Positions 15,834-24,488 of a DNA stretch of 51,253 nucleotides are shown here, piece after piece (position 1 is the first letter of the stretch; every line of letters starts with the position of its first letter). The position numbers were made by a program, and so were the translations under genes. The notes below the pieces were generated by a model. That model had not been told where the DNA came from. It did no database searches and saw only the letters and a list, made by a program, of their open reading frames with translations. The DNA is from Adonisia turfae CCMR0081. GTDB lineage: Bacteria; Cyanobacteriota; Cyanobacteriia; Phormidesmidales; Phormidesmidaceae. The stretch spans positions 6,621,821-6,673,073 of the forward strand of contig NZ_QXHD01000004.1 of the NCBI RefSeq assembly GCF_011009555.1, given 5' to 3'.

Positions 15834-17192
15834 TTATGCCTTAGCCTTAAACCCCTGCAATTCCAAATCATTAGGAGTAACGGCAGTCACTTTTTCAAAA
15901 TCCCATTGCACTTCTGTAAACTGTTCCCACTGATAGCGCTTCAAAAGGTAGATGCAGAAAACTTTGATCAGCTCAATGGATAGGGATTTACCTGGGCAAA
16001 CGCGTTCATGGTCATCACCATTCCACGATAAAAGGTCAGAAAAATCTCGTTGGGTGGAAAAGCTATCTGGTTTTTTATATCTATTGGCGTCCCGATTAGC
16101 GGTGAAGATGGAGCCAAGCAGTCGCGTACCCTTTTGGAAAGGACATTTCTGACTGCCGACTTTGACCTCCCCTGCCTCTGTTGCCAGTTGGCTGACAAAG
16201 CGTACGGGGGGATATAGCCGAGCTGTTTCTAAAATAACCTTATGGAGAAGGGTGGCCTGGCGCAGCATATCCCCTGGGATTGGTTCTGTTCCCTGCCATA
16301 GGGTATTTATTTCTTTAATGACATCCTCGCGCAGAGAATTATTGACACATAAAATACCAATTACAGATCCTAATAAAGCACTTGTACCGGCTGTACCGGC
16401 AATGTGAATCATATCAAACAGGCCATTGGCAATTTGCTCTGAATTTAGCTGGTACTGCTGCCCTATTTCTACATAGGTCGCCCATTTGGGAGATGTTTGA
16501 TATCGCTGAATTAGATGTTTGCGATGTTTAATAATGGGACCCGTCTTAAAGGCCAGCAGATAGCGACTCATAAAGTTGGGTAGAGATGCTAGTGGTAAGC
16601 CTTTTATATAGCTACGGGAGGCTGTGACTTCTTCTTGAGAAAGAGATATTTGAAATACTAGATGGTGCAAGATTTTGACCATAAACCGGGGGAGATCATT
16701 GCCAATATGCAAGGTCCCCTGGCTGGATGCTTCTGATAGAAGGCTGTCAATATATTGGCCTATGTCATCCCCATGTTCAAAGGGATCAGGTAAAGCTTGT
16801 TGAAAGATGGCTCGAATCCCAGTATGTTCTTTGCCATTTGTCCCCAAGCTCAGCGGGTGATTCAGCATGTAGCTAGGAGCAAGAATTCTAATGATGCCCA
16901 GGTCATTGCTGCGCACCTGCGGCTCAATCTGCATTAGCTTCTTTACCTGGGCATGATCAGCATGCATGATGGCATGATCGACGGCAAAAAATGTGTTACC
17001 GATGTGATTTTTACGAATGTATAGAAAATCTCGCCATGCTTTTAAGATGGTGAACCCCTCTTTGTAATAGGCCATTAAACGTAGCAACTTTCCACGGGGG
17101 CTGTTATATCCGAATTTTTCTAGCTTTTTAGAGAGCTTGATTTGGTTATCGTGGGTTTTAAGAACTTTTTGAGTTAGTGCATTGATGTCCAT
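15834..17192 (-). CDS. Cytochrome P450, probably acting on fatty-acid hydroperoxides
   Basis: 452 residues from the ATG at 17192; a longer frame to TTG 17279 has no support. P450 landmarks: I-helix-like IHIAGTAGTSALLG, ExxR as ETARLYPPVR (E322, R325), and heme-thiolate cysteine C399 in WNGDDHERVCPGKSLS. The heme loop lacks the standard FxxGxRxC glycine pattern and is nearer to peroxygenase or hydroperoxide-metabolising P450s (CYP74-, CYP152- or Ppo-like). It starts 96 bases after the lipoxygenase stop on the same strand. From this pairing I infer it converts the lipoxygenase product to an allene oxide, aldehyde or diol; the substrate is unknown. No membrane anchor is evident. Confidence 0.85.
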   Translation of the reverse strand: MDINALTQKVLKTHDNQIKLSKKLEKFGYNSPRGKLLRLMAYYKEGFTILKAWRDFLYIRKNHIGNTFFAVDHAIMHADHAQVKKLMQIEPQVRSNDLGIIRILAPSYMLNHPLSLGTNGKEHTGIRAIFQQALPDPFEHGDDIGQYIDSLLSEASSQGTLHIGNDLPRFMVKILHHLVFQISLSQEEVTASRSYIKGLPLASLPNFMSRYLLAFKTGPIIKHRKHLIQRYQTSPKWATYVEIGQQYQLNSEQIANGLFDMIHIAGTAGTSALLGSVIGILCVNNSLREDVIKEINTLWQGTEPIPGDMLRQATLLHKVILETARLYPPVRFVSQLATEAGEVKVGSQKCPFQKGTRLLGSIFTANRDANRYKKPDSFSTQRDFSDLLSWNGDDHERVCPGKSLSIELIKVFCIYLLKRYQWEQFTEVQWDFEKVTAVTPNDLELQGFKAKA

Positions 17193-17288
17193 GATAATTG
17201 CATTAGGTAGGGGGTATCTAGCTGATGTTCGACGATCAGTGCGCTGAGAAATTGGGCATGTGCCAGAGAGAGAATACAACGGGTGTAT

Positions 17289-19181
17289 CTAGATATTGAT
17301 GCTTTGGGGAATATTCTTGGGTAATAGATATTCGTAGGCGGGACGATTGCGATTTCGCTGGTAGATCACATCTGTGATTTCTTCTAATCGATTCTGGAAA
17401 CGTTGCAAGGGGGCTTGTACTTGAGTGTCTTGAAAATGTCCCTTTTCGTACTGGCCTAACTCTGTAAAATGCACGGAGCCAAGCAAGTGCAATAGCTTGA
17501 GCTGTTCTTGGGCTTGGTTTAAAGGCGGTAACAAACTCAGGTAATCTTCTTTTGTGGTCTGTTCTCCCAGATTTAGTAACTCATCATAGCCAGCGGTCGG
17601 CATTGCTGGGGTGAAGCTCATGATGTCCTTTTGGGGAAAATTCACAGCAGCGTGTTGAGCACTGGCGGTAAAAATAATTAGAGTAATGGCATCAATGAGA
17701 TACGTCAGGGTTTGCAGCAGCGTTTGCAGTTGTCCCTCAGTTTCACCAAACTCTATGACGCGACCGCCATCATAAGCAATGAGTTCCTGTGCCCAGGCTT
17801 GCAAATTAGCGTCTTGCTGTACAGCAGCGTCATCGGCATAGTACAGCTTGAGATAGTCCTCTACCCAATGGTGGATGGCGTCCCAAATTAAGATGCCGTC
17901 ATCACGGTAGGGGTAGATGGGTAGGCTGTTTGTGTCGTCTACACCGCGCTGTTGGAGCTGCTTGGGGAACATGGCGGCATTGAAGCCATAGGTTTGTACC
18001 CCCAGGACGGCAAATACTCGGGACGCGTCGATGGTTGCTGAGAGAATTTTGTTAACGCCACCACCGGCAGCAATCAGCTTGGCCTGGGCTTCGTTGTTGA
18101 TGGCCAGCATGCCTTGGAAGTGGGGGCGCAGGAGGAGACTGAGGGGATGATTGTCGGGTAGCTGGCGGTGGGTGGCGATCGCAAATGGCCCAATGAACAA
18201 ATGAGTCCGCGCCAGATGGGTAACCGCCTCATGGAAGTTCGCGTCGGCAACCTGCACAATGGTCTTAGCGCAGAGCCATGCATAGGGATTGGAGTTGGGT
18301 GTATGGATGGGAAAATCATTAGGGTTTTGCCCACATTGAATGGCCACCGGACGCAGACGACGATCGCCCACATCGGCTTTCGGTACAGCAAATAAAGCTA
18401 GGGGGGCGTAAAGATATTTCTGATCGGCGGGAAATGAGCCATTGATTGCCCCCTCTAGAATGGCGTAATCCGTCAGGTATACACGTCCCTCGGCATAGGC
18501 CTCTGTCAGAGAATCCGCTGCTCCCATGACGGCTTGATATTGAGTCTCTGTGATCGGCAGCCGTGCCTCAGGTTCTGTCAGTCGCTGTAGCATGACCGGA
18601 TTAGGCCCAGCTACCCGCATGGATGCAAATACCTCATCCTCCTCATAGGTATAAGCGATAGCAGGTAGATCAATGGTTTGGAATAGCTCCTGAAAATCTT
18701 TGATGTCATCCCCTTTACCTTTAGGAGAGTCCAGTATTAATTTTTGCTGTACGTTAGCTGCAAAATCTCGGAGGAAATCAGCGCTGACACTTTTGATAAT
18801 GTCTGTAATCAGATCTTCAATCTCTTCTACATTGATAGATAATCTGCCGAATAAGAGTCTAGGGGTATATTTTGCCCCTTGCCAGAGAATCTTTAAGCGA
18901 GAAAAACCTTTATAATCTACCAATGTTTCCTTAACCGTTTCTATCAGAAACATTTTGACATCATCGGCTGCTCCAGATTTACCCTGATCTCCACGATTAG
19001 CAATAATGGTGTTAACGAGTAGTTCAAAACCAACCTTGGCCACTAACAACCGCCATCTAGGAGCAAACTCCTCCTCTTCTGACAGTTTGTCTACCATGGC
19101 CACAGGTGGGATATGGGTATAGTTATACTGATATTGCTGCTTTTTTTCTTGCAGATTTTGATTTTTATAGCTTGCAGTCAT
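17289..19181 (-). CDS. Lipoxygenase
   Basis: 630 residues. GAGGGGG lies 7 bases before the ATG at 19181, which decides the start over the ATG at 19217. By alignment in memory with soybean enzyme, iron ligands are H322 and H327 (in FHEAVTHLARTH), H510 and N514 (in TASAQHAAVNF) and the C-terminal isoleucine I630 (IPQSINI). IGPFAIATHRQLPDNHPL and the IWDAIHHWVEDYLKLYY region are also characteristic. No N-terminal PLAT domain is present, as in several bacterial forms. It would add O2 to polyunsaturated fatty acids to give hydroperoxides, the substrate for the P450 next door. Regiospecificity cannot be judged here. Confidence 0.93.
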   Translation of the reverse strand: MTASYKNQNLQEKKQQYQYNYTHIPPVAMVDKLSEEEEFAPRWRLLVAKVGFELLVNTIIANRGDQGKSGAADDVKMFLIETVKETLVDYKGFSRLKILWQGAKYTPRLLFGRLSINVEEIEDLITDIIKSVSADFLRDFAANVQQKLILDSPKGKGDDIKDFQELFQTIDLPAIAYTYEEDEVFASMRVAGPNPVMLQRLTEPEARLPITETQYQAVMGAADSLTEAYAEGRVYLTDYAILEGAINGSFPADQKYLYAPLALFAVPKADVGDRRLRPVAIQCGQNPNDFPIHTPNSNPYAWLCAKTIVQVADANFHEAVTHLARTHLFIGPFAIATHRQLPDNHPLSLLLRPHFQGMLAINNEAQAKLIAAGGGVNKILSATIDASRVFAVLGVQTYGFNAAMFPKQLQQRGVDDTNSLPIYPYRDDGILIWDAIHHWVEDYLKLYYADDAAVQQDANLQAWAQELIAYDGGRVIEFGETEGQLQTLLQTLTYLIDAITLIIFTASAQHAAVNFPQKDIMSFTPAMPTAGYDELLNLGEQTTKEDYLSLLPPLNQAQEQLKLLHLLGSVHFTELGQYEKGHFQDTQVQAPLQRFQNRLEEITDVIYQRNRNRPAYEYLLPKNIPQSINI

Positions 19182-19608
19182 TATAGTCCCCCTCAAAAAA
19201 TGAGTTGTTTTCTGCAAACACCCATTGATTGATGAAAGTATGGAGATCTGAAAGGTCTCCTGAGAACAGGCTTCCAGATCTTTAAATACACTTTATTTAG
19301 CCCATATTCCGCACTTAAATTGATATATTCAAATCCTCTTGAGAAAATCTATGTATTAAAGGTTTTCAGGTGTCAGAAGATTATTAATGTATGTAAAACA
19401 GTGGGATGTGAGATCAGATAAGGAACTCATTAAGAGCTCAAAATACTGTTTTCACGAGTGTTTATGTCAAGGATGTGAGGGCAACACACACATGACAAGA
19501 TATTCAGTAGTCAATACCTATCTAGCCAAAGTATAAGCATTCAGCTGTGATCTGTATCAAAATGTTGCAAGGTCGCAATAAAGTCTGAGGTACTAACTGA
19601 CCTATGGC
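19182..19608. other. Upstream region of the lipoxygenase gene
   Basis: About 430 AT-rich bases between the DEP gene stop and the lipoxygenase start, with no convincing coding sequence. A hairpin lies near the lipoxygenase end. The promoter of the lipoxygenase-P450 operon must be in this stretch; I could not settle on specific -10/-35 boxes. Confidence 0.5.
19244..19281 (-). promoter_or_regulatory. Hairpin in the likely lipoxygenase leader
   Basis: Arms AGATCTGAAAG (19244-19254) and CTTCCAGATCT (19271-19281) pair over 11 bases with a single wobble-type mismatch, 63 bases upstream of the lipoxygenase ATG. It may be a leader RNA structure or an operator. No U-run follows on the minus strand, so it is unlikely to be a simple terminator. 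Confidence 0.3.
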
Positions 19609-20148
19609 TTATCGTTCATCCCAACGAAAGCGATAGAAGAAGTAACCATCCTGGAAAGCTTGTTCATCTAGAACATGATGGATCCAGTTTTCATTGATTA
19701 AACGTTGGCCAACCGTGACGGCATCTGGTCGAGAAATCTTTAGATGAGCTACTAGCCAATCTACAGCTTCACTGCCGACAAAACATTGCGGATAGCTCTT
19801 GAGATGAAACTGACGTTCTTTAATATGGATGCCGCCAACGTTTCTCATTGCCGCAACTAACTCTTGTAAATCTAGAGTAAGCAGGGGACTCACCTTTTCC
19901 ACAGTCTTATCGTGATACCAGAGGGTGATGGTATCGTACTCTTCGACAAGAATCATCGGTTGGCCTTTAAGTTCTAAAACCTTTTGTCGAGCTTTTTGAA
20001 TAGCGGTTAACCGATCTTGCTGTTCGTAGGTTTCACCTTTGATATAGAGCTTGCGCTGATATTCTAGGCCCGGTATCTGAACAATTTGGTTGCCAATACG
20101 ACTATTCAGGGTACAAAAATCAACTTGTTCAGCTTGAAGTATAAACAT
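19609..20148 (-). CDS. DEP-domain protein
   Basis: 179 residues from the ATG at 20148, which has AGGAG at good spacing; the frame extends to 20235 without a better start. The C-terminal ~80 residues form a DEP domain: MRNVGGIHIKERQFHLKSYP, CFVGSEAVDWLVAHL, ...TVGQRLINENWIHHV, YFFYRFRWDE. The N-terminal ~95 residues are a beta-rich region without a recognised domain (ILVEEYDTITLWYHDKTVEK). DEP domains usually mediate membrane or protein contacts in signalling. It follows the cysteine-dioxygenase-like gene by about 130 bases on the same strand. Confidence 0.8.
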   Translation of the reverse strand: MFILQAEQVDFCTLNSRIGNQIVQIPGLEYQRKLYIKGETYEQQDRLTAIQKARQKVLELKGQPMILVEEYDTITLWYHDKTVEKVSPLLTLDLQELVAAMRNVGGIHIKERQFHLKSYPQCFVGSEAVDWLVAHLKISRPDAVTVGQRLINENWIHHVLDEQAFQDGYFFYRFRWDER

Positions 20149-20278
20149 AGATGGCTCCTGATAATCATGGGGGTTTAAAGAAAATGCCTCAGTTTGAGTG
20201 AAAGATAATGTCTCTACTGCTGTGAGAAGCCACAAGATGGTTGGATCAGTGAGTGTTGAATTAAATCCTAACGAACTA

Positions 20279-21037
20279 CTATAAACTGAGTTGTTGAATC
20301 TGTTGTTGTAAGCGAGTCAGCCTTTGACTTAAGCCAGGATTGTGACGTGTTTGAAGAATGCGTTGGATGCGATCACACATCAAACGATGGTGCCGTAGGG
20401 TAGTTTCTCGATCAGCTTCTAAGCCATACCGTTTCTGATTAATTTGGTCTTCTGGCAAGCCATGGAAAACGCCACCATCGGTGTACTGAAGACTGCCCTC
20501 AAATAAATCAAAAATACGAGCGTTCCCCGTAATTGGCCCCTGAGCGTCTTGACAGCCATAAACATGCAAACTGAGAAACGGCTCACGACCAGGGTTGCCC
20601 ATGTGGTGAATTAGACTATGGTCCACTAGGTGAACCATGCCAGGGCTATAGTGAGCCGGTTGTAAGGTGTATAAGACTCCTTGCGTAAAGGTGTAGATGA
20701 AATGTTCTGCGGCCCCAAAGCATTGCACCGCGCCCCATTGGGTGGCTCCATGATCGTGGATAGCACTAAAATCACCAGGCATCCAGGACATCACCATGAT
20801 TTCAAAATGCCCACCGTCAAAGACGAGCTGACGACCATAGCTATCGGTGACAGGATGATTAAAATCAGCCCACGGCATCAAGTCTTGGGCTGAAATGTCA
20901 GCCTTTACGACCATGGTTTGAATGTCTTCAGGGGTGAAATCAGGTGTTTCTTGAAGACTATAAATCAGTTTTTGCAGATTAATGGGGTAGGTGGCAATGG
21001 ATATATCCGTTGACGCTGGAAAAGCAGCTTGAATCAT
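20279..21037 (-). CDS. Cysteine-dioxygenase-like cupin
   Basis: 252 residues from ATG 21037 with GAGG 8 bases upstream; a TTG at 21064 is less likely. The iron-binding cupin motifs are clear: SAIHDHGATQWGAVQCFG (HxH plus a cysteine at the position of the Cys-Tyr cofactor) and LVDHSLIHHMGN for the third histidine. Cysteine dioxygenases oxidise cysteine, or related thiols such as 3-mercaptopropionate, to sulfinates; which thiol is used here is open. It lies downstream of a GNAT and an ATP-grasp gene on the same strand, about 180 bases after the GNAT stop. The protein is longer than mammalian CDO, with a ~40-residue C-terminal helical tail. Confidence 0.8.
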   Translation of the reverse strand: MIQAAFPASTDISIATYPINLQKLIYSLQETPDFTPEDIQTMVVKADISAQDLMPWADFNHPVTDSYGRQLVFDGGHFEIMVMSWMPGDFSAIHDHGATQWGAVQCFGAAEHFIYTFTQGVLYTLQPAHYSPGMVHLVDHSLIHHMGNPGREPFLSLHVYGCQDAQGPITGNARIFDLFEGSLQYTDGGVFHGLPEDQINQKRYGLEADRETTLRHHRLMCDRIQRILQTRHNPGLSQRLTRLQQQIQQLSL

Positions 21038-21215
21038 TTCAAAAACCTCAATTAGGTCTAACAACAGAATGCAAACCTGACGAATGTTATTATTCGACCG
21101 TGGGCGAATGCCCTCAGTGCCTCAACTAAGGGCATGTTATCGAGTCGAAATTATTCAAGAATGAGAGAACTCTAAAAAGTAACTATAGAAATTCCTGATG
21201 GAACCTGAGTGACTC

Positions 21216-21743
21216 CTAAGAGCTGGATAAAATGCACTGCATGATAACAACGTCATGCCAGGTGTCATTCATAAAGCCAATCTCTTTTTGAATACCAACG
21301 ATGTCAAATCCGTAGCGTTGATGAAAACGAATGCTGCCTTGATTAGCCGCTAAAATTTTAGCCACAATGTGGTGATAGCCATAGTCTTTAACCTTCGCCA
21401 TGAGGGCCTTTTGTAACTCGCTACCATATCCTTTGCCGGTGGCTGAAAAACTTAGATAAGTAGAGGTTTCGCAACAGAATTGGTAGCCGATGCGATCGCT
21501 ATAGCGTTTGATAATGCTCCAACCGATAACGCTGGACCCTGCATCAGCCACAATCAAGGCTTCACGGGGGTGCATTTTTTGGACGATTGCCTGAATATCC
21601 TGTACTGTCTGAGGTTGACCATCCATGGTGATACCGCCATGGACAATGGCTTCATTGTAGATAGATGCGATCGCAGCATAATCTTGAGGTTGTGCTGAAC
21701 GAATATTCAAAACCACTGTGTCAGCCTGAATGATTTTAGACAT
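21216..21743 (-). CDS. GNAT family N-acetyltransferase, phosphinothricin acetyltransferase-like
   Basis: 175 residues. IRSAQPQDYAAIASIYNEAI opens the GNAT fold; YLSFSATGKGYGSELQKALM is the acetyl-CoA pyrophosphate loop (x-x-G-x-G-Y/S-G); NQGSIRFHQRYGFDIVG and WHDVVIMQ complete the pattern typical of the PAT/methionine sulfoximine acetyltransferase branch, which acetylates free amino-acid-like amines. Its ATG overlaps the ATP-grasp stop as TAATG, showing translational coupling. The substrate may be the product of the ATP-grasp neighbour; this is inference. Confidence 0.88.
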   Translation of the reverse strand: MSKIIQADTVVLNIRSAQPQDYAAIASIYNEAIVHGGITMDGQPQTVQDIQAIVQKMHPREALIVADAGSSVIGWSIIKRYSDRIGYQFCCETSTYLSFSATGKGYGSELQKALMAKVKDYGYHHIVAKILAANQGSIRFHQRYGFDIVGIQKEIGFMNDTWHDVVIMQCILSSS

Positions 21744-22780
21744 TACGCTACTCCAACCATTGTTGATGAGTCAATCTGCGCATCAGTGCGTTTGGCATAG
21801 TCCAGCATCCAGCTAATTAAACGATCCATCACTGGTTGCCCGGTTAATAGTTCCAAACGGGCAAAACCACCAATATTACCGGCATTGATTTCACTAATAC
21901 GCCAGGTACCGTCGTCATCCAACAAAAAGTCATAGCCCAGGGTATGCAACCCTAGTGCCTGATACTTGCCGACAGTACGGTGGATGGCATCCACCTCATC
22001 AGTTGTAATATCCGCCAGGGTACACCCCCCATCGCTGCTGACATTATTGACCCAGTGACCACTTTGAGAACGGCGTAAATAGCTGCCATAAATTTCGCCG
22101 TCTACCACCACCACACGTTTATCTCCAGCGTTGGTGCGCGATAGATATCGACAGAATTGCAGCGGTTCAGTTTGATTAGTCTGTAGCTGCGCCATGACAG
22201 CCGCAAATGTCGACCATGATTGTTTCCCGGTCACAATATTGTCAACATGAAAAGTCCCATCCCCATACCAGATTTTGAAAACACCCCGCCCGCCACAGCT
22301 GTTGGCCTGTTTAGCAACGATGACTTGAAACTGCTCAAAAAATGCCAGCGCTGTGGTCCAGTTGGCTGTAACTATGGTTTCAGGGATATAGTCCCGAGCA
22401 ATTCTCAGTAAAAACTCAGATTTCATCTGTTCTTTTTTGCCCGATGGTCGATTGACAAAACGCACCACCTTTTCCCAGGTGACTAAGGCATCTAAATACC
22501 CTATGGGAAAGGGCTTGAGGGTACGGCAAAAGACCACATCAATGTCGTGTAAGCTAAGCCAGTGTTGAGCGTGCTCGCCTAGCTTTAAAAATGCTTTATA
22601 GGGTAAGTCTCCGACTGATGGGGCTGTTTGCACTTGCGGAAACTGGCTGGTAAACACCTGGGGTGTGGGAATGTGGTAAAAATCTAACTTGGGATCGAGA
22701 GAAAGCTTTTGGTAAAAGGTGGGGACATCCAGCGGAGGACTGCCATATTGTGTGGGGTCGCAAATACTCAGAAGTTTCAT
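21743..22780 (-). CDS. ATP-grasp ligase, glutathione-synthetase-like
   Basis: 345 residues with an ATP-grasp layout: an N-terminal Rossmann-like part ending in VRFVNRPSGKKEQMKSEFL, ATP-binding strands VIVAKQANSCGGRGVFKIW, RVVVVDGEIYGSYLRR, and the metal-binding end YDFLLDDDGTWRISEINAGNIGGF (D..E.N). Proteins of this type join a carboxylate to an amine (peptides, glutathione-like compounds). It differs from ordinary GshB enough that I give no symbol. It is translationally coupled to the GNAT, with a cysteine-dioxygenase-like gene further downstream, suggesting a small sulfur-containing or acylated peptide product. Confidence 0.8.
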   Translation of the reverse strand: MKLLSICDPTQYGSPPLDVPTFYQKLSLDPKLDFYHIPTPQVFTSQFPQVQTAPSVGDLPYKAFLKLGEHAQHWLSLHDIDVVFCRTLKPFPIGYLDALVTWEKVVRFVNRPSGKKEQMKSEFLLRIARDYIPETIVTANWTTALAFFEQFQVIVAKQANSCGGRGVFKIWYGDGTFHVDNIVTGKQSWSTFAAVMAQLQTNQTEPLQFCRYLSRTNAGDKRVVVVDGEIYGSYLRRSQSGHWVNNVSSDGGCTLADITTDEVDAIHRTVGKYQALGLHTLGYDFLLDDDGTWRISEINAGNIGGFARLELLTGQPVMDRLISWMLDYAKRTDAQIDSSTMVGVA

Positions 22781-23044
22781 AGATACTTGAAAGGTCTTTA
22801 GCTAAAGAACCGTATCAAGATGAAGATAGCCTTTAAGGGCTATGATCAAACCCTGAAAAATTTCGAAAATCAGCAGTTTTGCTGGACAATGCCTTAAAAA
22901 TTGTAATTTTTAGTTGAGAATCAGCTCACTCTAATTTAGGCTTGCTTAGATAGCGATCAGGTTTATATTGTTCTTGTTAACATGCATCCTGCTAACGTTC
23001 TTTTGATCCTGGCCTTCGCAGATGGTGCACTGATGGTGTTTTCC

Positions 23045-23947
23045 CTAAGTGGTTCGATCAATAGTTAGATGATCGAGGGAGACGTCTATGTCCAAATCAT
23101 ATTCCATCACAAAGTTACAGAACCATGCAACGGGTTCGACCATTTGTAGTTTGCGCCAGCGTAACCCGATGGTGCGACTCAAGCTTAAGTCAGTCATAGA
23201 TACATAGGTGATGGCGGTCAGATCTGCCCAAACAGGCATGATGCTCATGCCCATGCCTACCTGAATCAGGGAGATGACCCATTCTTCATTGTTGGAAGAA
23301 TAGACAATGTTTGGCTGGATACCCGCGTCTGCAAACAATGTGTCATAAGCTCGCCAAAATTCACAATTAATGCGCTCAATGTAGGGCTGTCCATCTAAAT
23401 CTCTAAGGCAAGCACTTGTAGCTTTAGCTAAGGCATGATCACTAGGGACCGCTAAGGTGAGGGGTTGATGAAATAACAATTGAGAATTTTCATCGCTATC
23501 TTGTTCCTGTAACCAGGTGATGGCTACGTCAATTTTTCCCTGCTCTAGCCAATCTTTTATATCTTGCAAATAGCCGTTTAAAACAACCACCGTTACATTG
23601 GGATATTGCTGCCGAAATGCGCCAATAAGTTTGGCAATATGATGGCTGCGTAATGTATGTAGCGTGCCAATGCGTAATGTAGGCTGCTCTTTTAGTTGTT
23701 GTAAATCCTGACGTGCAGCTTGATAGGCCGCCAGAATAGATTTAGCACTTTCCTGAAATCGCTGACCTGCAGGTGTTAATAAAGTGCGCCGCCCACCTCG
23801 TTCAAATAAGATGACATCTAATTCTTGTTCTAGTTTTTTGATGCCCGCAGAGAGAGAGGGTTGGGATACATATAACAGCTCTGAAGCTTTAGTAAAGCTC
23901 TGAACGTCTGCAATGGTTAAGAAATACCGAATCTGGTAGAGATCCAT
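23045..23947 (-). CDS. LysR-family transcriptional regulator
   Basis: 300 residues. The N-terminal winged HTH is textbook: MDLYQIRYFLTIADVQSFTK, ASELLYVSQPSLSAGIKKLEQ, then VILFERGGRRTLLTPAG and the coiled linker. The remaining ~200 residues form the periplasmic-binding-protein-like effector domain (LRIGTLHTLRSHHIAKLIGAF). It is divergent from the YHS-domain gene across ~118 bases, the classical layout for a LysR regulator and its target. The ligand is unknown. Confidence 0.93.
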   Translation of the reverse strand: MDLYQIRYFLTIADVQSFTKASELLYVSQPSLSAGIKKLEQELDVILFERGGRRTLLTPAGQRFQESAKSILAAYQAARQDLQQLKEQPTLRIGTLHTLRSHHIAKLIGAFRQQYPNVTVVVLNGYLQDIKDWLEQGKIDVAITWLQEQDSDENSQLLFHQPLTLAVPSDHALAKATSACLRDLDGQPYIERINCEFWRAYDTLFADAGIQPNIVYSSNNEEWVISLIQVGMGMSIMPVWADLTAITYVSMTDLSLSRTIGLRWRKLQMVEPVAWFCNFVMEYDLDIDVSLDHLTIDRTT

Positions 23948-24065
23948 AACTATAGATACCGTCTATCGGTTCAATCAGAAAAAACGCCTTGTTGAGTTTT
24001 GGAAACCGCTTGATGATAGTTCCTGAAGTGAATGAAACGCAAGTTGTTATTAATTTGAGGCTACC
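23948..24065. promoter_or_regulatory. Divergent promoter region between LysR and YHS genes
   Basis: 118 bases shared by two divergent start codons. Family knowledge predicts one or more T-N11-A LysR boxes here; candidates are present but too short to single out. No obvious hairpin. Confidence 0.4.
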
Positions 24066-24479
24066 ATGGCACATCTGCAAAATCTTAACGAAGCAGGGGT
24101 TGCATTACAAGGATATGATCCAGTTGCATATTTTTCTAATCAGCCTGTTGAAGGCGATGCCAACATTGCTGTCACCTATGAAGGTGCAATCTATTACTTC
24201 AGCAGTGAGGGCAATAAATTAATCTTTGAAGGATCTCCTCAACAGTATGTTCCTCAATATGGTGGCTTTTGTGCAGTTGCTGTGTCCGAAGGTAAAACAT
24301 TTCCCATTAATCCCCATGTCTATTCGGTAGAAGATGGTCGACTATACCTTTTCTATAATGGCAAGCTAGGTAACACAAAGCCCCAGTGGGAGGCTGATGC
24401 AGACATGCGTAAAGCCAATGCCGATGAGCACTGGAAAAATGGTGATTTGACCGTAGTATACCCCACAGTAGAGTACTAG
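24066..24479 (+). CDS. YHS-domain protein
   Basis: 137 residues. GYDPVAYFSNQPVEGD...YYFSSEGNKLIFEGSPQQY...PQYGGFCAVAV is the YHS fold, related to metal-binding TRASH-type modules; the conserved cysteine of the C-terminal FCA is present. No signal peptide is evident, whereas several proteins of this type are exported. It is divergent from the LysR gene and is its likely target, and convergent with the DMT transporter (9 bases between stops). Proposed roles of the family include metal handling, but none is established. Confidence 0.85.
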   Translation: MAHLQNLNEAGVALQGYDPVAYFSNQPVEGDANIAVTYEGAIYYFSSEGNKLIFEGSPQQYVPQYGGFCAVAVSEGKTFPINPHVYSVEDGRLYLFYNGKLGNTKPQWEADADMRKANADEHWKNGDLTVVYPTVEY

Positions 24480-24488
24480 AAATATGGA

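Noticed and set aside
15705..15983. Plus-strand 92-residue frame overlapping the P450 end
   Set aside because: Half of it is antisense to the P450 gene and the rest has no family resemblance or ribosome site.
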